A stretch of DNA of 64,000 nucleotides from Candidatus Omnitrophota bacterium (GCA_003451585.1 DMEU01000004.1:32075-96074); one strand, 5' to 3'. Shown: positions 9,373-18,677, counted from the first letter of the stretch. Numbers and translations are program-made. The notes: generated by a model not told the origin, from the sequence alone.

Positions 9373-10052
9373 TATCGATACTTATCCCGGTATGGAACCA
9401 GGGCAGGGCCGTCAGGCAGAATTTTTCAGTCCTGGCCGAAGCCCTGGATAAGACAGCAGAGCCTTATGAGGTTATCTTCATTGACGACGGTTCGGGCGAT
9501 GATACTCCGTCGCAATTGGCGCAATTGCAGAAGGATCTCTCGCGTATCCCGATAAAGATCATCCGTCTTATGCATCGCGGCCAGCACATCGCACTTTTTG
9601 AAGGGTTTAAGTCCGCAGGCGGAGAATTTATAATAACCATGGATGCGGATCAGAAGGTGAGCCCGGGCTATATCCCTGAATTGCTCGAACAGTTAAAGAA
9701 AGGGCACGATATGGTCGTTGCCTGGAGGTCTGAAAGGCCGGGTATCGGGCAGGTCAGGCGGTTCGGGTCGCGTGCCATGAACATGTGGACGAATATCGTG
9801 ACAGGCATTCGGCTGCATGACCATAGTTGCTCTTTGAAGGGCTTTAGCGCAGAGTTTGTGAAAAATAACCTGTCCAGGCCTGAGCTAAGAAGATTTTTCG
9901 GCATATTGGCTGCAAAATATGCGCATAAGATCTGTGAGATAAAGGTCGCCTGCGGCCATAAAAACCCAAAAGACTCAGCCTTAGGTTTTTGCCGACTGGC
10001 ATTGCTAGCTGTAGATTTTTTCATTAATTCAATCCAATTCCTATCAAAATAA
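9369..10052 (+). CDS. Family 2 glycosyltransferase
   Basis: About 227 residues, soluble GT-A fold. N-terminal SILIPVWNQ, the IDDGSGDDT loop (~residue 38) and MDADQK (~90), the D-x-D-type metal site. It resembles dolichyl-phosphate mannosyltransferase/undecaprenyl-phosphate sugar transferases, which supply lipid-linked sugars to GT-C enzymes such as the YfhO-like proteins in this locus. The ATG at 9369 overlaps the previous stop (ATGA). An upstream GTG at 9360 is in frame but less likely. It is the last gene before a palindrome and a new promoter. Confidence 0.85.
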   Translation: MISILIPVWNQGRAVRQNFSVLAEALDKTAEPYEVIFIDDGSGDDTPSQLAQLQKDLSRIPIKIIRLMHRGQHIALFEGFKSAGGEFIITMDADQKVSPGYIPELLEQLKKGHDMVVAWRSERPGIGQVRRFGSRAMNMWTNIVTGIRLHDHSCSLKGFSAEFVKNNLSRPELRRFFGILAAKYAHKICEIKVACGHKNPKDSALGFCRLALLAVDFFINSIQFLSK

Positions 10053-10054
10053 GT

Positions 10055-10083
10055 GAGACAAAACGGACAGACCGTTTTGTCTT
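10055..10083. terminator. Palindrome, probable transcription end after GT2
   Basis: Perfect 10-bp arms GACAAAACGG (10057-10066) and CCGTTTTGTC (10072-10081) around a 5-nt loop. It starts 5 bases after the GT2 stop codon and just before a new promoter. There is no U-tract, so it is a hairpin barrier or bidirectional terminator rather than a textbook intrinsic terminator. A related copy lies at 23896-23924, after the second GT2. Confidence 0.55.
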
Positions 10084-10092
10084 GAGATAAAT

Positions 10093-10122
10093 TTGGAATT
10101 TTTGATGGATTGACTGTATAAT
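10093..10122 (+). promoter_or_regulatory. Sigma70-like promoter of the U32 operon
   Basis: TTGGAA (10093-10098), an 18-bp spacer and a perfect TATAAT (10117-10122). It lies between the palindrome and the ATG at 10159, which has an AGGAACAGGAAAG ribosome-binding region. It fits the start of a second transcription unit. Confidence 0.65.
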
Positions 10123-10158
10123 ATTTCAAAACGAAGGAACAGGAAAGCGAGCGTAGTC

Positions 10159-11166
10159 ATGATAGAGTTACTGGGGCCTGCAGGGTCCCTTGAGATGGTG
10201 GAGGCAGTTGCGCAATGCGGAGCTGATGCCGTATATGTAGGCGCCCTGGGCTTGAGCAGGCGCGACCCCAAGTATGAAATGACGCATGACCAGATCCGCC
10301 AGGCCTGTTTATTGGCCGCTAAGTACAACACCAGGATCATAGTCGCCTTAAACCTTGAGATAGACCCTGGCCTTCATCCGGCCGTACTGCGTAAAGTAGA
10401 GGATTATAAAAAGTGGGGCGTCGCCGGGATAGTCCTGAAGTTTCGCGATGTTATGGATGTTGTGCATCAGAGATTTTCCCAACTGCCTATTTATGCCAGT
10501 ATCGGTTGTAACATAAGGCGCTATGAAGAGATGCTCCGGTATAAAGGGCTGATAACGCACGTGGCTATGAGCACTCTTATAGAACAGAAGGACGACGTAT
10601 TGTCGTTTATCAGGGACGCGCACACCGCCGGGATGAAGGCCGAGATGCTGGTCCATGGCAACAGGTGCATTAACGGCGTAGGCGGATGCACTTTGTTTAA
10701 ATACTTCCAGCCGGAATTCGTCGAGATCGAAAGCCGTGATACCGACGGGACGGTTACAAAAAAAATATTAGGCAACCCTGAGCGCGGCGGCGTCTGTTAC
10801 AGGCCGTGCCTCGGGCTGGAAATGCCGGAGGTACGTAACAGGATACCTCCTGATGTGCTTAAAGGTGTAGCCAAAGAAGGCAATGTCGCTTTTACGATAA
10901 AGCCCCCGGAGTTGATAGATTATATGGCAGCCGGCATGGATGTTTTAAAAGTGCAGGGCAGGGAGTATTCGCTGGATCTGATAACAAGCCTTGTCAAAAC
11001 TTATCGCAGTATGATCGATAAATTCCTGAAGTCCGGCGCAGATGCCGATGTGGCTCAGGAGGCGCAAGCCTTGTCTGAACTTGACCGCAGGCGCGACCTT
11101 GAGCGGCAGGAAAAGACAGAGGCCCTGCACAGGTCCTTTGAAACCGCCAGCCACCAAGACAGTTAG
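10159..11166 (+). CDS. U32 family protein (peptidase U32-like, Fe-S)
   Basis: 335 residues. N-terminal LLGPAGSLEMVEAVAQCGADAVYVG is the U32 signature region (read in two parts: GPAGSLEMVEA and GADAVYVG). Four cysteines fit a [4Fe-4S] site: C170 and C177 (GNRCINGVGGC) and C213 and C217 (GVCYRPC). Characterised bacterial U32 proteins (UbiU/UbiV, TrhP, RlhA) are O2-independent hydroxylation factors, not proteases. It therefore probably adds a hydroxyl group or supports a related reaction on the locus product. It is the first gene of the second operon. The U32 paralogues at 14171 and 15968 are more distant. Confidence 0.8.
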   Translation: MIELLGPAGSLEMVEAVAQCGADAVYVGALGLSRRDPKYEMTHDQIRQACLLAAKYNTRIIVALNLEIDPGLHPAVLRKVEDYKKWGVAGIVLKFRDVMDVVHQRFSQLPIYASIGCNIRRYEEMLRYKGLITHVAMSTLIEQKDDVLSFIRDAHTAGMKAEMLVHGNRCINGVGGCTLFKYFQPEFVEIESRDTDGTVTKKILGNPERGGVCYRPCLGLEMPEVRNRIPPDVLKGVAKEGNVAFTIKPPELIDYMAAGMDVLKVQGREYSLDLITSLVKTYRSMIDKFLKSGADADVAQEAQALSELDRRRDLERQEKTEALHRSFETASHQDS

Positions 11167-12612
11167 ATGAATTTTAAAAATCCCCCGTCCGTACTACTTA
11201 TCACCGTAGATTGTCTAAGGCCCGACCATCTCGGCTGTTATGGCTACAGCAGGCCGACCTCTCCCTGTATCGACGATATCGCTAAAAGGTCCGCCGTATT
11301 CACGCAGGCGATATCGCAGGGCACATACACCGTCTCGTCCTTGACCACGATGGCCACATCCAGCTACCTCTTTGAACATTATCTCTCAGAGAATGTACTT
11401 GGGGTAGAGCTCAACCCGTCTATCCCGACGCTCGCCGAGATATTTAAAAAAAATGGATATGACACGGCGTTCTTCGGGCCGTGGATGGCGGCTAATATCA
11501 AGGATTTTAACCGCGGTTTCGACGCCTTTGACCTGGGGACTATGGGTTTGAGCAGGTATTTTTTTGGAGGGTTGAAACGCTTGACGTCCGGCAGATACGA
11601 CCCCGGCAGCGCCGAGGCATTGACGTCGAAGGCCATAAGGTGGATGCAAAAAAAGAGCGGCAAGCCTTTTTTTCTGTGGCTGCATTATTTCGACGCGCAC
11701 GCCCCTTACAGGCCCAGGCCGCCGTATAACAGGATGTTCGTTGGCGACGGGCTGGGGACAGGACAGGGCCGGAAACCTTTTGTCGCAAGCCGGTTTTTGG
11801 GCGCGGGAGGCATACCACGATTTATTTCCGAGCGCGGTATAAGCGATGTCGATCACTACATAGCAAAATACGACGGGGCCATACGTTACGTAGACGGCCA
11901 GATAGGCCGCCTGAGCTCATTTTTAAAAAAGCGCGGGCTTTATGAAAATTCCGCTATCGCGCTTACAAGCGATCACGCGGAGTATCTGGGGGAACACGAC
12001 CTTTACTTCTGCCACGGCGGCCTTCCGCTCGATACCCTTATACGCGTGCCATTGATCATCAAACCTCCGGCTGGCGCGCCCGAAGGCGCATTGACTATCG
12101 ACAGGCAGGTGCAGTCTTTAGATATTACCCCTACCCTTTTAGGCATTGCGGGGATAAAGCACAGCACTCCTTTTAAGGGGCAAGACATATCCTGTGTTTT
12201 TCGCGGGGAAAAACTTGCGGATGATACAGGAGTTTTTTTCTGGGCGCGCCATATAGCCGCACTGCGCACGCCGGCTTTTAAGCTGATACTCTTGGACCGT
12301 GATAGGATAATCGCGCGCCTGGGATCAGCCAGGTCCGCTAAACCCACCCAGAGAAGCCGTAAATGGAAGACCGTTTTTCCGTTTCAGCTCGAGTATCTTT
12401 ATAAGGAAGGCATACCCGCCTCTATTTTTTATGATCTGGCAAATGACGGGGCTGAAGTATCACCGAAGATAGACCGCCCGCAGGAGGCCGAGGGCCTGTA
12501 TCCGGCCTTGAATGATTGGAAAGGCCGCGTATCGGAATTGCGCGGCGGGCCGTCGGAACATTTCAGCAGGGAGGTCCGCGAGAAGTTGAAGAGCCTCGGA
12601 TATATACAATGA
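11167..12612 (+). CDS. Sulfatase-superfamily hydrolase, soluble
   Basis: 481 residues, no clear signal or anchor, starting directly after the previous stop. Metal motifs TVDCLRPDHLGCYGYS at the N-terminus and SDHAEYLGEHDLYFCHGG near residue 265. The nucleophile region reads YTVSSLTTMATSSY, with neither Cys nor Pro-x-Arg, so a formylglycine sulfatase is unlikely. A Ser/Thr-dependent phosphodiesterase or phosphotransferase is a better reading. It is a paralogue of the anchored protein at 559. It overlaps the next gene by 4 bases, so it is part of the same operon as the U32 and adenylating genes. Confidence 0.75.
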   Translation: MNFKNPPSVLLITVDCLRPDHLGCYGYSRPTSPCIDDIAKRSAVFTQAISQGTYTVSSLTTMATSSYLFEHYLSENVLGVELNPSIPTLAEIFKKNGYDTAFFGPWMAANIKDFNRGFDAFDLGTMGLSRYFFGGLKRLTSGRYDPGSAEALTSKAIRWMQKKSGKPFFLWLHYFDAHAPYRPRPPYNRMFVGDGLGTGQGRKPFVASRFLGAGGIPRFISERGISDVDHYIAKYDGAIRYVDGQIGRLSSFLKKRGLYENSAIALTSDHAEYLGEHDLYFCHGGLPLDTLIRVPLIIKPPAGAPEGALTIDRQVQSLDITPTLLGIAGIKHSTPFKGQDISCVFRGEKLADDTGVFFWARHIAALRTPAFKLILLDRDRIIARLGSARSAKPTQRSRKWKTVFPFQLEYLYKEGIPASIFYDLANDGAEVSPKIDRPQEAEGLYPALNDWKGRVSELRGGPSEHFSREVREKLKSLGYIQ

Positions 12613-14174
12613 AAGATCTCTTAAAATACGCGAGGTTTTTTTTAGAGCTTGGGCCATATTTAAAACAGGCGTCCACCCTTGGCGGGTCAGAAGATATAAT
12701 TGCCTCAAGGCTTGCGGCAAGGGAAGAGAATTTTCTCCTCTTATTGAAGAACGGCATCTTTGAGAACCCAAAGAGCCCCTACAAGGCCCTCTTTAACATT
12801 GCCAAATACTCATATTACGACGCGCAAAATACGGTCCGCCGCTTTGGCCTTGAAGGCGCCTTAGAGGCCTTCAGGCAGGACGGCATTTTTTTGAGCATAG
12901 ACGAGTTCAAAGGTAAAAAGCCTTTAGACCGGCGCGGCCGCACGTTCATTTTCAATGAAAAAGATTTTTTTAACCCCTGCGTCAATTCATTTTACAGCGT
13001 AAAGAGCGGAGGCTCACGTTCCGCAGGCACCAATACCGAGATAAACCTTGGGTTCCTTGAGAAACGGTCCGTCTATTACCCATTGATGATAGATATGTTC
13101 GGCGTAAAAGATGCGGAGGCCGGTATATGGTTCCCGGGCCCGCCGCTGGGCGCCGGATTATTGCCCTTTTTACAATTTGCCAAATCCGGCAATATAGCCT
13201 CCAGATGGTTTACGCCCACACCCATCTGTTTTTCAAGAAGAGGCGGTTTGAAGATCATGGCTGCGGTCATGGCCCTCTATGGCATGAAATTCCCTTATCC
13301 GGAATTGGCAACGCTAGATGATGCCGAAAGGATAGCAGAGTGGATGGCTTCCGTCGTACGCAAAGGCCGCGGCCTGGTGTTTTTGACATATCCGTCCCTT
13401 GCTGTAAGGCTGTGTGAGGCCGCGGCCGGCAAGAATATAGATATAAGCGGCACGACCTTCTGGCTTGCAGGCGAGCCTATCACAGAAGCAAAGGCGCAGG
13501 TGATAGCCGGCCGAGGCTGCGCTATTATACCGATATACGCGTTCATGGAGCTGGGTCTCTTGGGTTTCGGCTGCCCGCAGAGGGCAAGCGTTGAGACCGT
13601 GCACCTTGCAAAAGATACCGTAGCGGTGATACAGCATAAAAAGGACTTGCCCGGGCTCGGGGCATCCCTTGATGCTTTTTTATTCAGTTCGATACTGCCC
13701 TCTTCGCCGAAGATACTCTTGAATGTGGAGAGCGGTGATTACGGGGTGATAGGACGGGCTTCCTGCGGATGCAGGGCAGCAAAGCTAGGGCTCGATATCA
13801 CGATAAGCGATATCCAGAGCTTTGATAAATTGAATGCCGAAGGCATGACGCTGTTTATCGCCGACCTTGTGCCCATATTGGAGGATGTATTGCCGCGGGC
13901 CTTCGGAGGCGGGCCCCTGGATTACCAGCTCCTGGAAGAAGAAAGCGGCAATAAGACGGTCATAAATCTGTGCGTAAGCCCGTCCGTAGGAGATATAGAC
14001 GAACAGAAACTGCTGGGCACGGTCTTATCGGAATTAAAAAAGATCTCGCGCCACACCCTGCCTATGGCACAGTTGTGGGCCGCGGCCAGCACCCTTAAAA
14101 TAAAAAGGGCCCTGCCGCAGGCGACACGGAGCAGTAAAATATACCCTTTGTTCATCAAACAGGAGAAGACATGA
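12609..14174 (+). CDS. PaaK/LuxE-like adenylate-forming protein
   Basis: About 521 residues. A helical N-terminal ~110 residues precedes an ANL-like core with the phosphate loop SGGSRSAGTNTEI (~residue 132), then RWFTPTPICFSRRG and FTTFWLAGEPIT-type segments as in acyl-protein synthetase LuxE and phenylacetate-CoA ligases. It would activate an acid as acyl-AMP and pass it to a thiol. The final Lys lid is not obvious. The start at 12609 overlaps the previous stop (ATGA), and the end overlaps the next U32 gene the same way. The coupling suggests that it prepares or consumes the U32 substrate. Confidence 0.65.
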   Translation: MKDLLKYARFFLELGPYLKQASTLGGSEDIIASRLAAREENFLLLLKNGIFENPKSPYKALFNIAKYSYYDAQNTVRRFGLEGALEAFRQDGIFLSIDEFKGKKPLDRRGRTFIFNEKDFFNPCVNSFYSVKSGGSRSAGTNTEINLGFLEKRSVYYPLMIDMFGVKDAEAGIWFPGPPLGAGLLPFLQFAKSGNIASRWFTPTPICFSRRGGLKIMAAVMALYGMKFPYPELATLDDAERIAEWMASVVRKGRGLVFLTYPSLAVRLCEAAAGKNIDISGTTFWLAGEPITEAKAQVIAGRGCAIIPIYAFMELGLLGFGCPQRASVETVHLAKDTVAVIQHKKDLPGLGASLDAFLFSSILPSSPKILLNVESGDYGVIGRASCGCRAAKLGLDITISDIQSFDKLNAEGMTLFIADLVPILEDVLPRAFGGGPLDYQLLEEESGNKTVINLCVSPSVGDIDEQKLLGTVLSELKKISRHTLPMAQLWAAASTLKIKRALPQATRSSKIYPLFIKQEKT

Positions 14175-15358
14175 AATACGCCGTATGTACTAATTTCGCA
14201 GACGACCTGATACCCAGGCTGGAAAATAAAAAGGACATACTATATATTTACGGTAAGCTTACGTCGGATTTTGTAGGCGGCGGCAGGGCATCCTACATGA
14301 TGCCTTTGGTCAATAAGCGCAAGGTTGCCCAGCATGTCGCACAGGCGCATAAGGACGGCTTAAAATTCAACTACCTGCTGAACTCAGCCTGCATGGGGAA
14401 CAATGAGTTCACCATAGCCGGCCAGAGGCAGATAAGAAGACTGCTCGACTGGATAGAGTCGATAGGCGTCGACTCTGTTACAGTCGCTATTCCCTATCTT
14501 GCCAGGATGATCAAGAAACATCATCCGCGGCTGGGGATAAATGTGTCGACTTTTGACTATGTGGATACGGTCGTAAAGGCCCGTGCCTGGGAAGACCTTG
14601 GCGTAGACGGCATAGTGCTTCCCAACACGCTATTAAACCGCGACTTTGAGGCATTGAGAAAGTTCCGCAAACACCTGAAGTGTAAGATACAGCTTTTAGC
14701 CAATAATGCGTGCCTGTTCGGATGCCACTGTGTGGGATACCACAAGGTGATAATGTCACACGGCTCGCAATCTTCGGACATCTCAGGCGGGTATGTGCTG
14801 GATTATTGCGCTTTAAGCTGCCGTTATCAGAGGTTCGTTGACCCCGTTAATTTTATACGCTCAGATTGGATACGGCCCGAGGACGTCGGCCATTACGAAG
14901 ACCTGGGTATCGACGCATTAAAGATAATAGGCCGCGCCAGGAACACGGATTTTATCGTCAAGGCATATGATGCGTATTCGAAGAGGAGTTATGACGGCAA
15001 CCTGCTTGATATCGTGGCGCATCCTTATGGCGAAAAGAGAAAGCGCACGGCACATACAGTGCTGCGCGGCCTGCTATACGCGGCAAGGTTCCATCTGAGG
15101 AACCCGTTCTATCTGAAAAAGATGATAAAGTCTTTCCCCGATTTCGAGGTCTATCTCGACAATAAAAAACTCGACGGGTTCCTTGATTATTTCGTCAACG
15201 GCCATTGTCAGAAAGACCCTTGCGACGGCTGCAGTTGGTGCGCGCAGGCGGCCGATAAAGCCTTAAAGATAGATGAGACGTACAGGCAGGGATTTCTGAA
15301 TGTCTATAAGAAGGTCCTAGATGAGCTTGCAGAAGGAAAACCCTTTAAGTATTTTTAA
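14171..15358 (+). CDS. U32-like Fe-S protein with Cys-rich C-terminus (paralogue A)
   Basis: 395 residues. It shares with the gene at 15968 the N-terminal VGGGRxSxMxP, SVTVAxPYLAxxIKKHxPRL and NFIxSDWIRPED segments. Cysteines C181, C185, C187 (NACLFGCHC) and C213, C217 (YCALSC) resemble the U32/UbiV cluster spacing. C74 (SACMG) is also shared. Unusually, a C-terminal extension of ~90 residues ends in a second set C-x4-C-x2-C-x2-C (HCQKDPCDGCSWC), perhaps an extra metal site. It is translationally coupled to the adenylating enzyme. The 3' end overlaps the convergent methyltransferase gene by 14 bases. Confidence 0.7.
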   Translation: MKYAVCTNFADDLIPRLENKKDILYIYGKLTSDFVGGGRASYMMPLVNKRKVAQHVAQAHKDGLKFNYLLNSACMGNNEFTIAGQRQIRRLLDWIESIGVDSVTVAIPYLARMIKKHHPRLGINVSTFDYVDTVVKARAWEDLGVDGIVLPNTLLNRDFEALRKFRKHLKCKIQLLANNACLFGCHCVGYHKVIMSHGSQSSDISGGYVLDYCALSCRYQRFVDPVNFIRSDWIRPEDVGHYEDLGIDALKIIGRARNTDFIVKAYDAYSKRSYDGNLLDIVAHPYGEKRKRTAHTVLRGLLYAARFHLRNPFYLKKMIKSFPDFEVYLDNKKLDGFLDYFVNGHCQKDPCDGCSWCAQAADKALKIDETYRQGFLNVYKKVLDELAEGKPFKYF

Positions 15359-15911
15359 AGGTCAAAGAGACCCCCGCCTTTGATCCGTAGAACTGCGTGG
15401 AAAGGCCTGGGTTGCTTTGTATAAGCGAGAGGAACTCTTTTAAGTGGCTTTTAAGATTTGCGGTGTTGTGGGCGGAAAATAATCCTCCCGGCGCCAGGCG
15501 CGGCAGGGACATCCGGAACAAAGGCGCGTAATCTTCTTTTTCAGCGTCGAGAAATATAAAATCGAAGGGGCCTTTGTCAAGCGCCGGGAAGTCAAAGGCG
15601 TTGCCGCGCCAGACTTCGATGACCTTTGCCAGCCCCTCTTTTTTAAAGAGCTCTTCGGCCTGTTTGCACAGCCGCCTGTCCGCTTCTATGGTCGTAAGCA
15701 TGCCGCCTGTTTTTTGCATTGCCCGGCCGAACCACACGGAAGATACGCCTTCGCCGGTGCCGAATTCCAGGCCTTTTTTAAGGCCGTGTTTTACTATTAA
15801 GTCATGCAGCATTTCGCCTTCGGCAGGGGTTATGGGGTGGATAGGGCGGTGCAGTATGTTGCTTCTGATAAACAGCCGCATGTTGGATCGAATGTTCGTG
15901 AATTTTCGCAT
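15345..15911 (-). CDS. Class I SAM-dependent O-methyltransferase-like protein
   Basis: About 188 residues. SAM-binding motif I GLEFGTGEGVSSVWF, the acidic residue in TTIEADRR, and FDFIFLDAEKEDYAPLF as in caffeoyl-CoA O-methyltransferase-like (Methyltransf_24) enzymes. It is the only clear reverse-strand gene in the first 24 kb. It lies convergent to the U32 paralogue A and divergent from paralogue B, with only ~40-57 bases between the divergent starts. I use the ATG at 15911, preceded by a weak GGA; a GTG at 15929 is in frame. The substrate is unknown; a hydroxyl made by the U32 proteins is an attractive guess. Confidence 0.7.
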   Translation of the reverse strand: MRKFTNIRSNMRLFIRSNILHRPIHPITPAEGEMLHDLIVKHGLKKGLEFGTGEGVSSVWFGRAMQKTGGMLTTIEADRRLCKQAEELFKKEGLAKVIEVWRGNAFDFPALDKGPFDFIFLDAEKEDYAPLFRMSLPRLAPGGLFSAHNTANLKSHLKEFLSLIQSNPGLSTQFYGSKAGVSLTFKNT

Positions 15912-15967
15912 GAGTCCAATATATACCACTTCACTATGATTGTAAAGGGACGCGTTCTTTATCGACT

Positions 15968-17140
15968 ATGAGATTTTCAGTTCCCACAAATTTCAGCGAA
16001 GGTTTTTTGGACAGGCTGCCTGCGGGGAGTGTGGCGTCTGTTTACGGTAAATTACCGCAAGATTGTGTCGGAGGGGGCAGGCCGTCTTTCATGCTGCCGG
16101 CTGTTTCCCGTGCCGGCCTAAAAAAGCACGTCGAGGATATACACAAGAGGGGGCTTTTATTCAACTATTTATTGAACGCTGCCTGCCTAGGTAACGCGGA
16201 GTTTACGCCTGGAGGGCGCCGGCAGATCAGGTCTTTACTGGATTGGCTGGTGCAGATAAAGGCCGATTCTGTGACAGTGGCCGTCCCTTATCTGGCTCAA
16301 TTGATAAAAAAACATTATCCGCGGTTAAGGCTCTATGTCTCTAGTTTTGCCAATATCAATTCCCTGCCAAAAGCGCTGTTCTGGCAGGATATGGGCGCTG
16401 ATCTTATAGTGCTTGAGCCTACATCTGTAAATAGGGATTTTGATACTTTGCGCTCGATAAGAAAAGGCATAAGATGCGGCCTGGAGCTGGTCGCAAATAA
16501 CGCCTGCCTCCTGAATTGTCCTTTTAACGAGTATCACCAGAAGATAAACGCCCACGCATCACGAGGGCATAGCGCTTTAGGGCATGCGGCCGCGAATTTT
16601 TGCAGCCTGAACTGCAAGTTCTTAAGGCTCAAAGACCCGGTTAATTTTATATGTTCGGATTGGATAAGGCCTGAGGACGCGCATTACTACGAGGAGGCAG
16701 GCATCGATTCCTTGAAGATCGCAGGCAGGGCAAGAGGCGCGGATTTTATCTTAAAGGCCCTCGGCGCATATATCGATAAGGGGTATAAAGGTAATCTTGC
16801 GGACCTGTTCCCATTTTTCTACGGTAACGGCGCACCTGTTGTCTCCGGCGAAAAGAAGGAGATGCTGGGCAGGGCTTTACGTTATTTCCCGCGGCTCTTA
16901 GGTGCAGGGTTCTTACTTAATTTAAAGATAACAAGGGCTTTATCCGAGTTTGAGGTATATATAGACAATGCGGCATTGGACGGGTTTTTGGAGTTTTTTG
17001 TACAGGGTGGTTGCAAAAAAAAGGCGGACAGCCGGGCGTGCGGTCATTGCAGGGAGTTTGCCAAGCGTGCTGTCAGATTTCCAGAGGGGTTTTCGAAGGA
17101 TAGCCTGCTCTCTAAGTATGAGGAATTATTGAATGCATAA
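15968..17140 (+). CDS. U32-like Fe-S protein (paralogue B)
   Basis: 390 residues, paralogous along its length to the protein at 14171. Cluster cysteines C180, C184 (NACLLNC) and C212, C216 (FCSLNC). The C-terminal set is reduced to C-x8-C-x2-C (GCKKKADSRACGHC). The pair recalls the UbiU-UbiV heterodimer, two related U32 subunits that work together. It starts at ATG 15968 shortly downstream of the divergent methyltransferase start, without a strong ribosome-binding site, and overlaps the following GT39 gene by 8 bases. Confidence 0.7.
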   Translation: MRFSVPTNFSEGFLDRLPAGSVASVYGKLPQDCVGGGRPSFMLPAVSRAGLKKHVEDIHKRGLLFNYLLNAACLGNAEFTPGGRRQIRSLLDWLVQIKADSVTVAVPYLAQLIKKHYPRLRLYVSSFANINSLPKALFWQDMGADLIVLEPTSVNRDFDTLRSIRKGIRCGLELVANNACLLNCPFNEYHQKINAHASRGHSALGHAAANFCSLNCKFLRLKDPVNFICSDWIRPEDAHYYEEAGIDSLKIAGRARGADFILKALGAYIDKGYKGNLADLFPFFYGNGAPVVSGEKKEMLGRALRYFPRLLGAGFLLNLKITRALSEFEVYIDNAALDGFLEFFVQGGCKKKADSRACGHCREFAKRAVRFPEGFSKDSLLSKYEELLNA

Positions 17141-18677
17141 AAGGGCAAATATAGTTTTTCTCGTTCTCTTGTTTTCAGCAGCCTGTTTTCTGCGCATGGC
17201 AGGACTTGGCGAGCGGGACTTATGGCACGATGAGGCATTTACGTATTTTTGTTCGACAGAGGCGTCCGTCTCTAACCACACGCCCTATTACGATGTTTAT
17301 GAGCCTCCGCTCTACAGGTCATTTATGAAGGTGTGGCTAAAGGCTACAGGATGGACGTCGGAGGCCGGCCTGCGTTTTCCGTCGGCAATATTCAGCATCT
17401 TATCGCTTTTTTTGTTCTATCGCCTGGCGTTATACCTGGCAGGGCCGGGCGTAGCCCTGGCAGGGCTGGTAGTCCTGGCGTTTTCGCCCCTGCATATCTG
17501 GTACGCGCAGGAGGCCAGGGCCTACTCGCTATATTGCCTGGAGGCATTGGCTGCGGTATTTTTCTTTTTAAAAGCGCTGCGTGAAGGCAGGCTTGTTTTT
17601 TGGATGGCTACGGCTGCCTTCTCTCTTTTGGCGCTATATACGAATTATTTTTCGGCCATGCTGATCCTCTCTCAATTTTGCGTTTTGCTAATTGTAAGAG
17701 AATATAGGAAAAAGCTGATCCCATGGCTATGTTGCATGTTTATTGTCCTGGTCGGATACGCGCCGCAACTGACGGCCTTTTTTAATAAAGTCCTTCTCAT
17801 GCGCCGCGGGTTCTGGTGGCTGACACCTCCCGAGGGCGCCGGCACGGTCGCCGTGACATTCAAGAATTTTTTCGCGGGTTACAGCGCCCAATATGACCAT
17901 TTTTCATCCGTCCTGGTGTTTATCGCCCTGCTTTTTTTCTTCGGCGTCTTGAGCCTGGCTAAAGAAAAGCCTGATGCCTTGAAGATACTTTTGTCCCTGG
18001 TCGTTGTGCCGATGGCGCTGGCGGTGTTATTGTCTAAAGCAGGCATACAGGTATATTTAGACAGGCAGTTCATCGTCTATTCGCCGTTCTTTTACCTTAT
18101 CCTCGCGCGCGGGTGGCTGGCCCTGCCCGGCGGAAGTATCAGCAGGATAGGCGGTTTTGTGATATACCTTATACTTATAGGCTCGGCCCTGGCGAATTAT
18201 TATGCCGGCACGCCGACTGCCGCCGATCTCGAGCATAACGCCAGAGGCTACGTGAAGAAGCCTGTGCGGCCTATAGCCGAATACCTGGAGAAAAATTACA
18301 AAGACGGGGACGCGATAGGATTTTCGAATTCCAGCGTATCGATGTCGCTGAAGTATTATTGGCGCAGGCCGGATGTCGCGCCTGAGGTGTTTTACATCTG
18401 CCCGGATGTGGAGAAAGATTATTATTTTAAACAAAAGAGCGCCTATGGCAAGACAAGGACCGTGCGCCAGAGGAAATTTTTCTTTAATTCTGATGACCCA
18501 AGGCAGTTGGCGCGCATACGGGCGTCGCGCCTTTGGCTGGTGAATTGTCCGTGGGGACAGGAGGACATCGGCCCGACCGCGCAAAAAGCTGTAACGGCGC
18601 TCAGCCCTGCTTACGTGCCGTCTGAAACCGCGGCCTTCGGATATTGTTCGGTCATTTTACTAGAGAGACGGAGATAG
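17133..18677 (+). CDS. GT39/ArnT-like membrane glycosyltransferase
   Basis: 514 residues. ~10 hydrophobic helices. The first loop carries LGERDLWHDEAFTY, the Asp-Glu motif of the GT-C (PMT_2/ArnT-like) family. A second conserved segment is SPLHIWYAQEARAYSLY. A soluble C-terminal ~140 residues follows. Such enzymes transfer sugars from polyprenyl-phosphate donors on the outer face of the inner membrane, which fits the GT2 genes in the locus as donor makers. ATG 17133 overlaps the preceding stop. Confidence 0.85.
   Translation: MHKRANIVFLVLLFSAACFLRMAGLGERDLWHDEAFTYFCSTEASVSNHTPYYDVYEPPLYRSFMKVWLKATGWTSEAGLRFPSAIFSILSLFLFYRLALYLAGPGVALAGLVVLAFSPLHIWYAQEARAYSLYCLEALAAVFFFLKALREGRLVFWMATAAFSLLALYTNYFSAMLILSQFCVLLIVREYRKKLIPWLCCMFIVLVGYAPQLTAFFNKVLLMRRGFWWLTPPEGAGTVAVTFKNFFAGYSAQYDHFSSVLVFIALLFFFGVLSLAKEKPDALKILLSLVVVPMALAVLLSKAGIQVYLDRQFIVYSPFFYLILARGWLALPGGSISRIGGFVIYLILIGSALANYYAGTPTAADLEHNARGYVKKPVRPIAEYLEKNYKDGDAIGFSNSSVSMSLKYYWRRPDVAPEVFYICPDVEKDYYFKQKSAYGKTRTVRQRKFFFNSDDPRQLARIRASRLWLVNCPWGQEDIGPTAQKAVTALSPAYVPSETAAFGYCSVILLERRR

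Noticed and set aside
15574..15939. Plus-strand frame opposite the methyltransferase
   Set aside because: The reverse strand carries clear SAM-binding motifs. The opposite frame has none.
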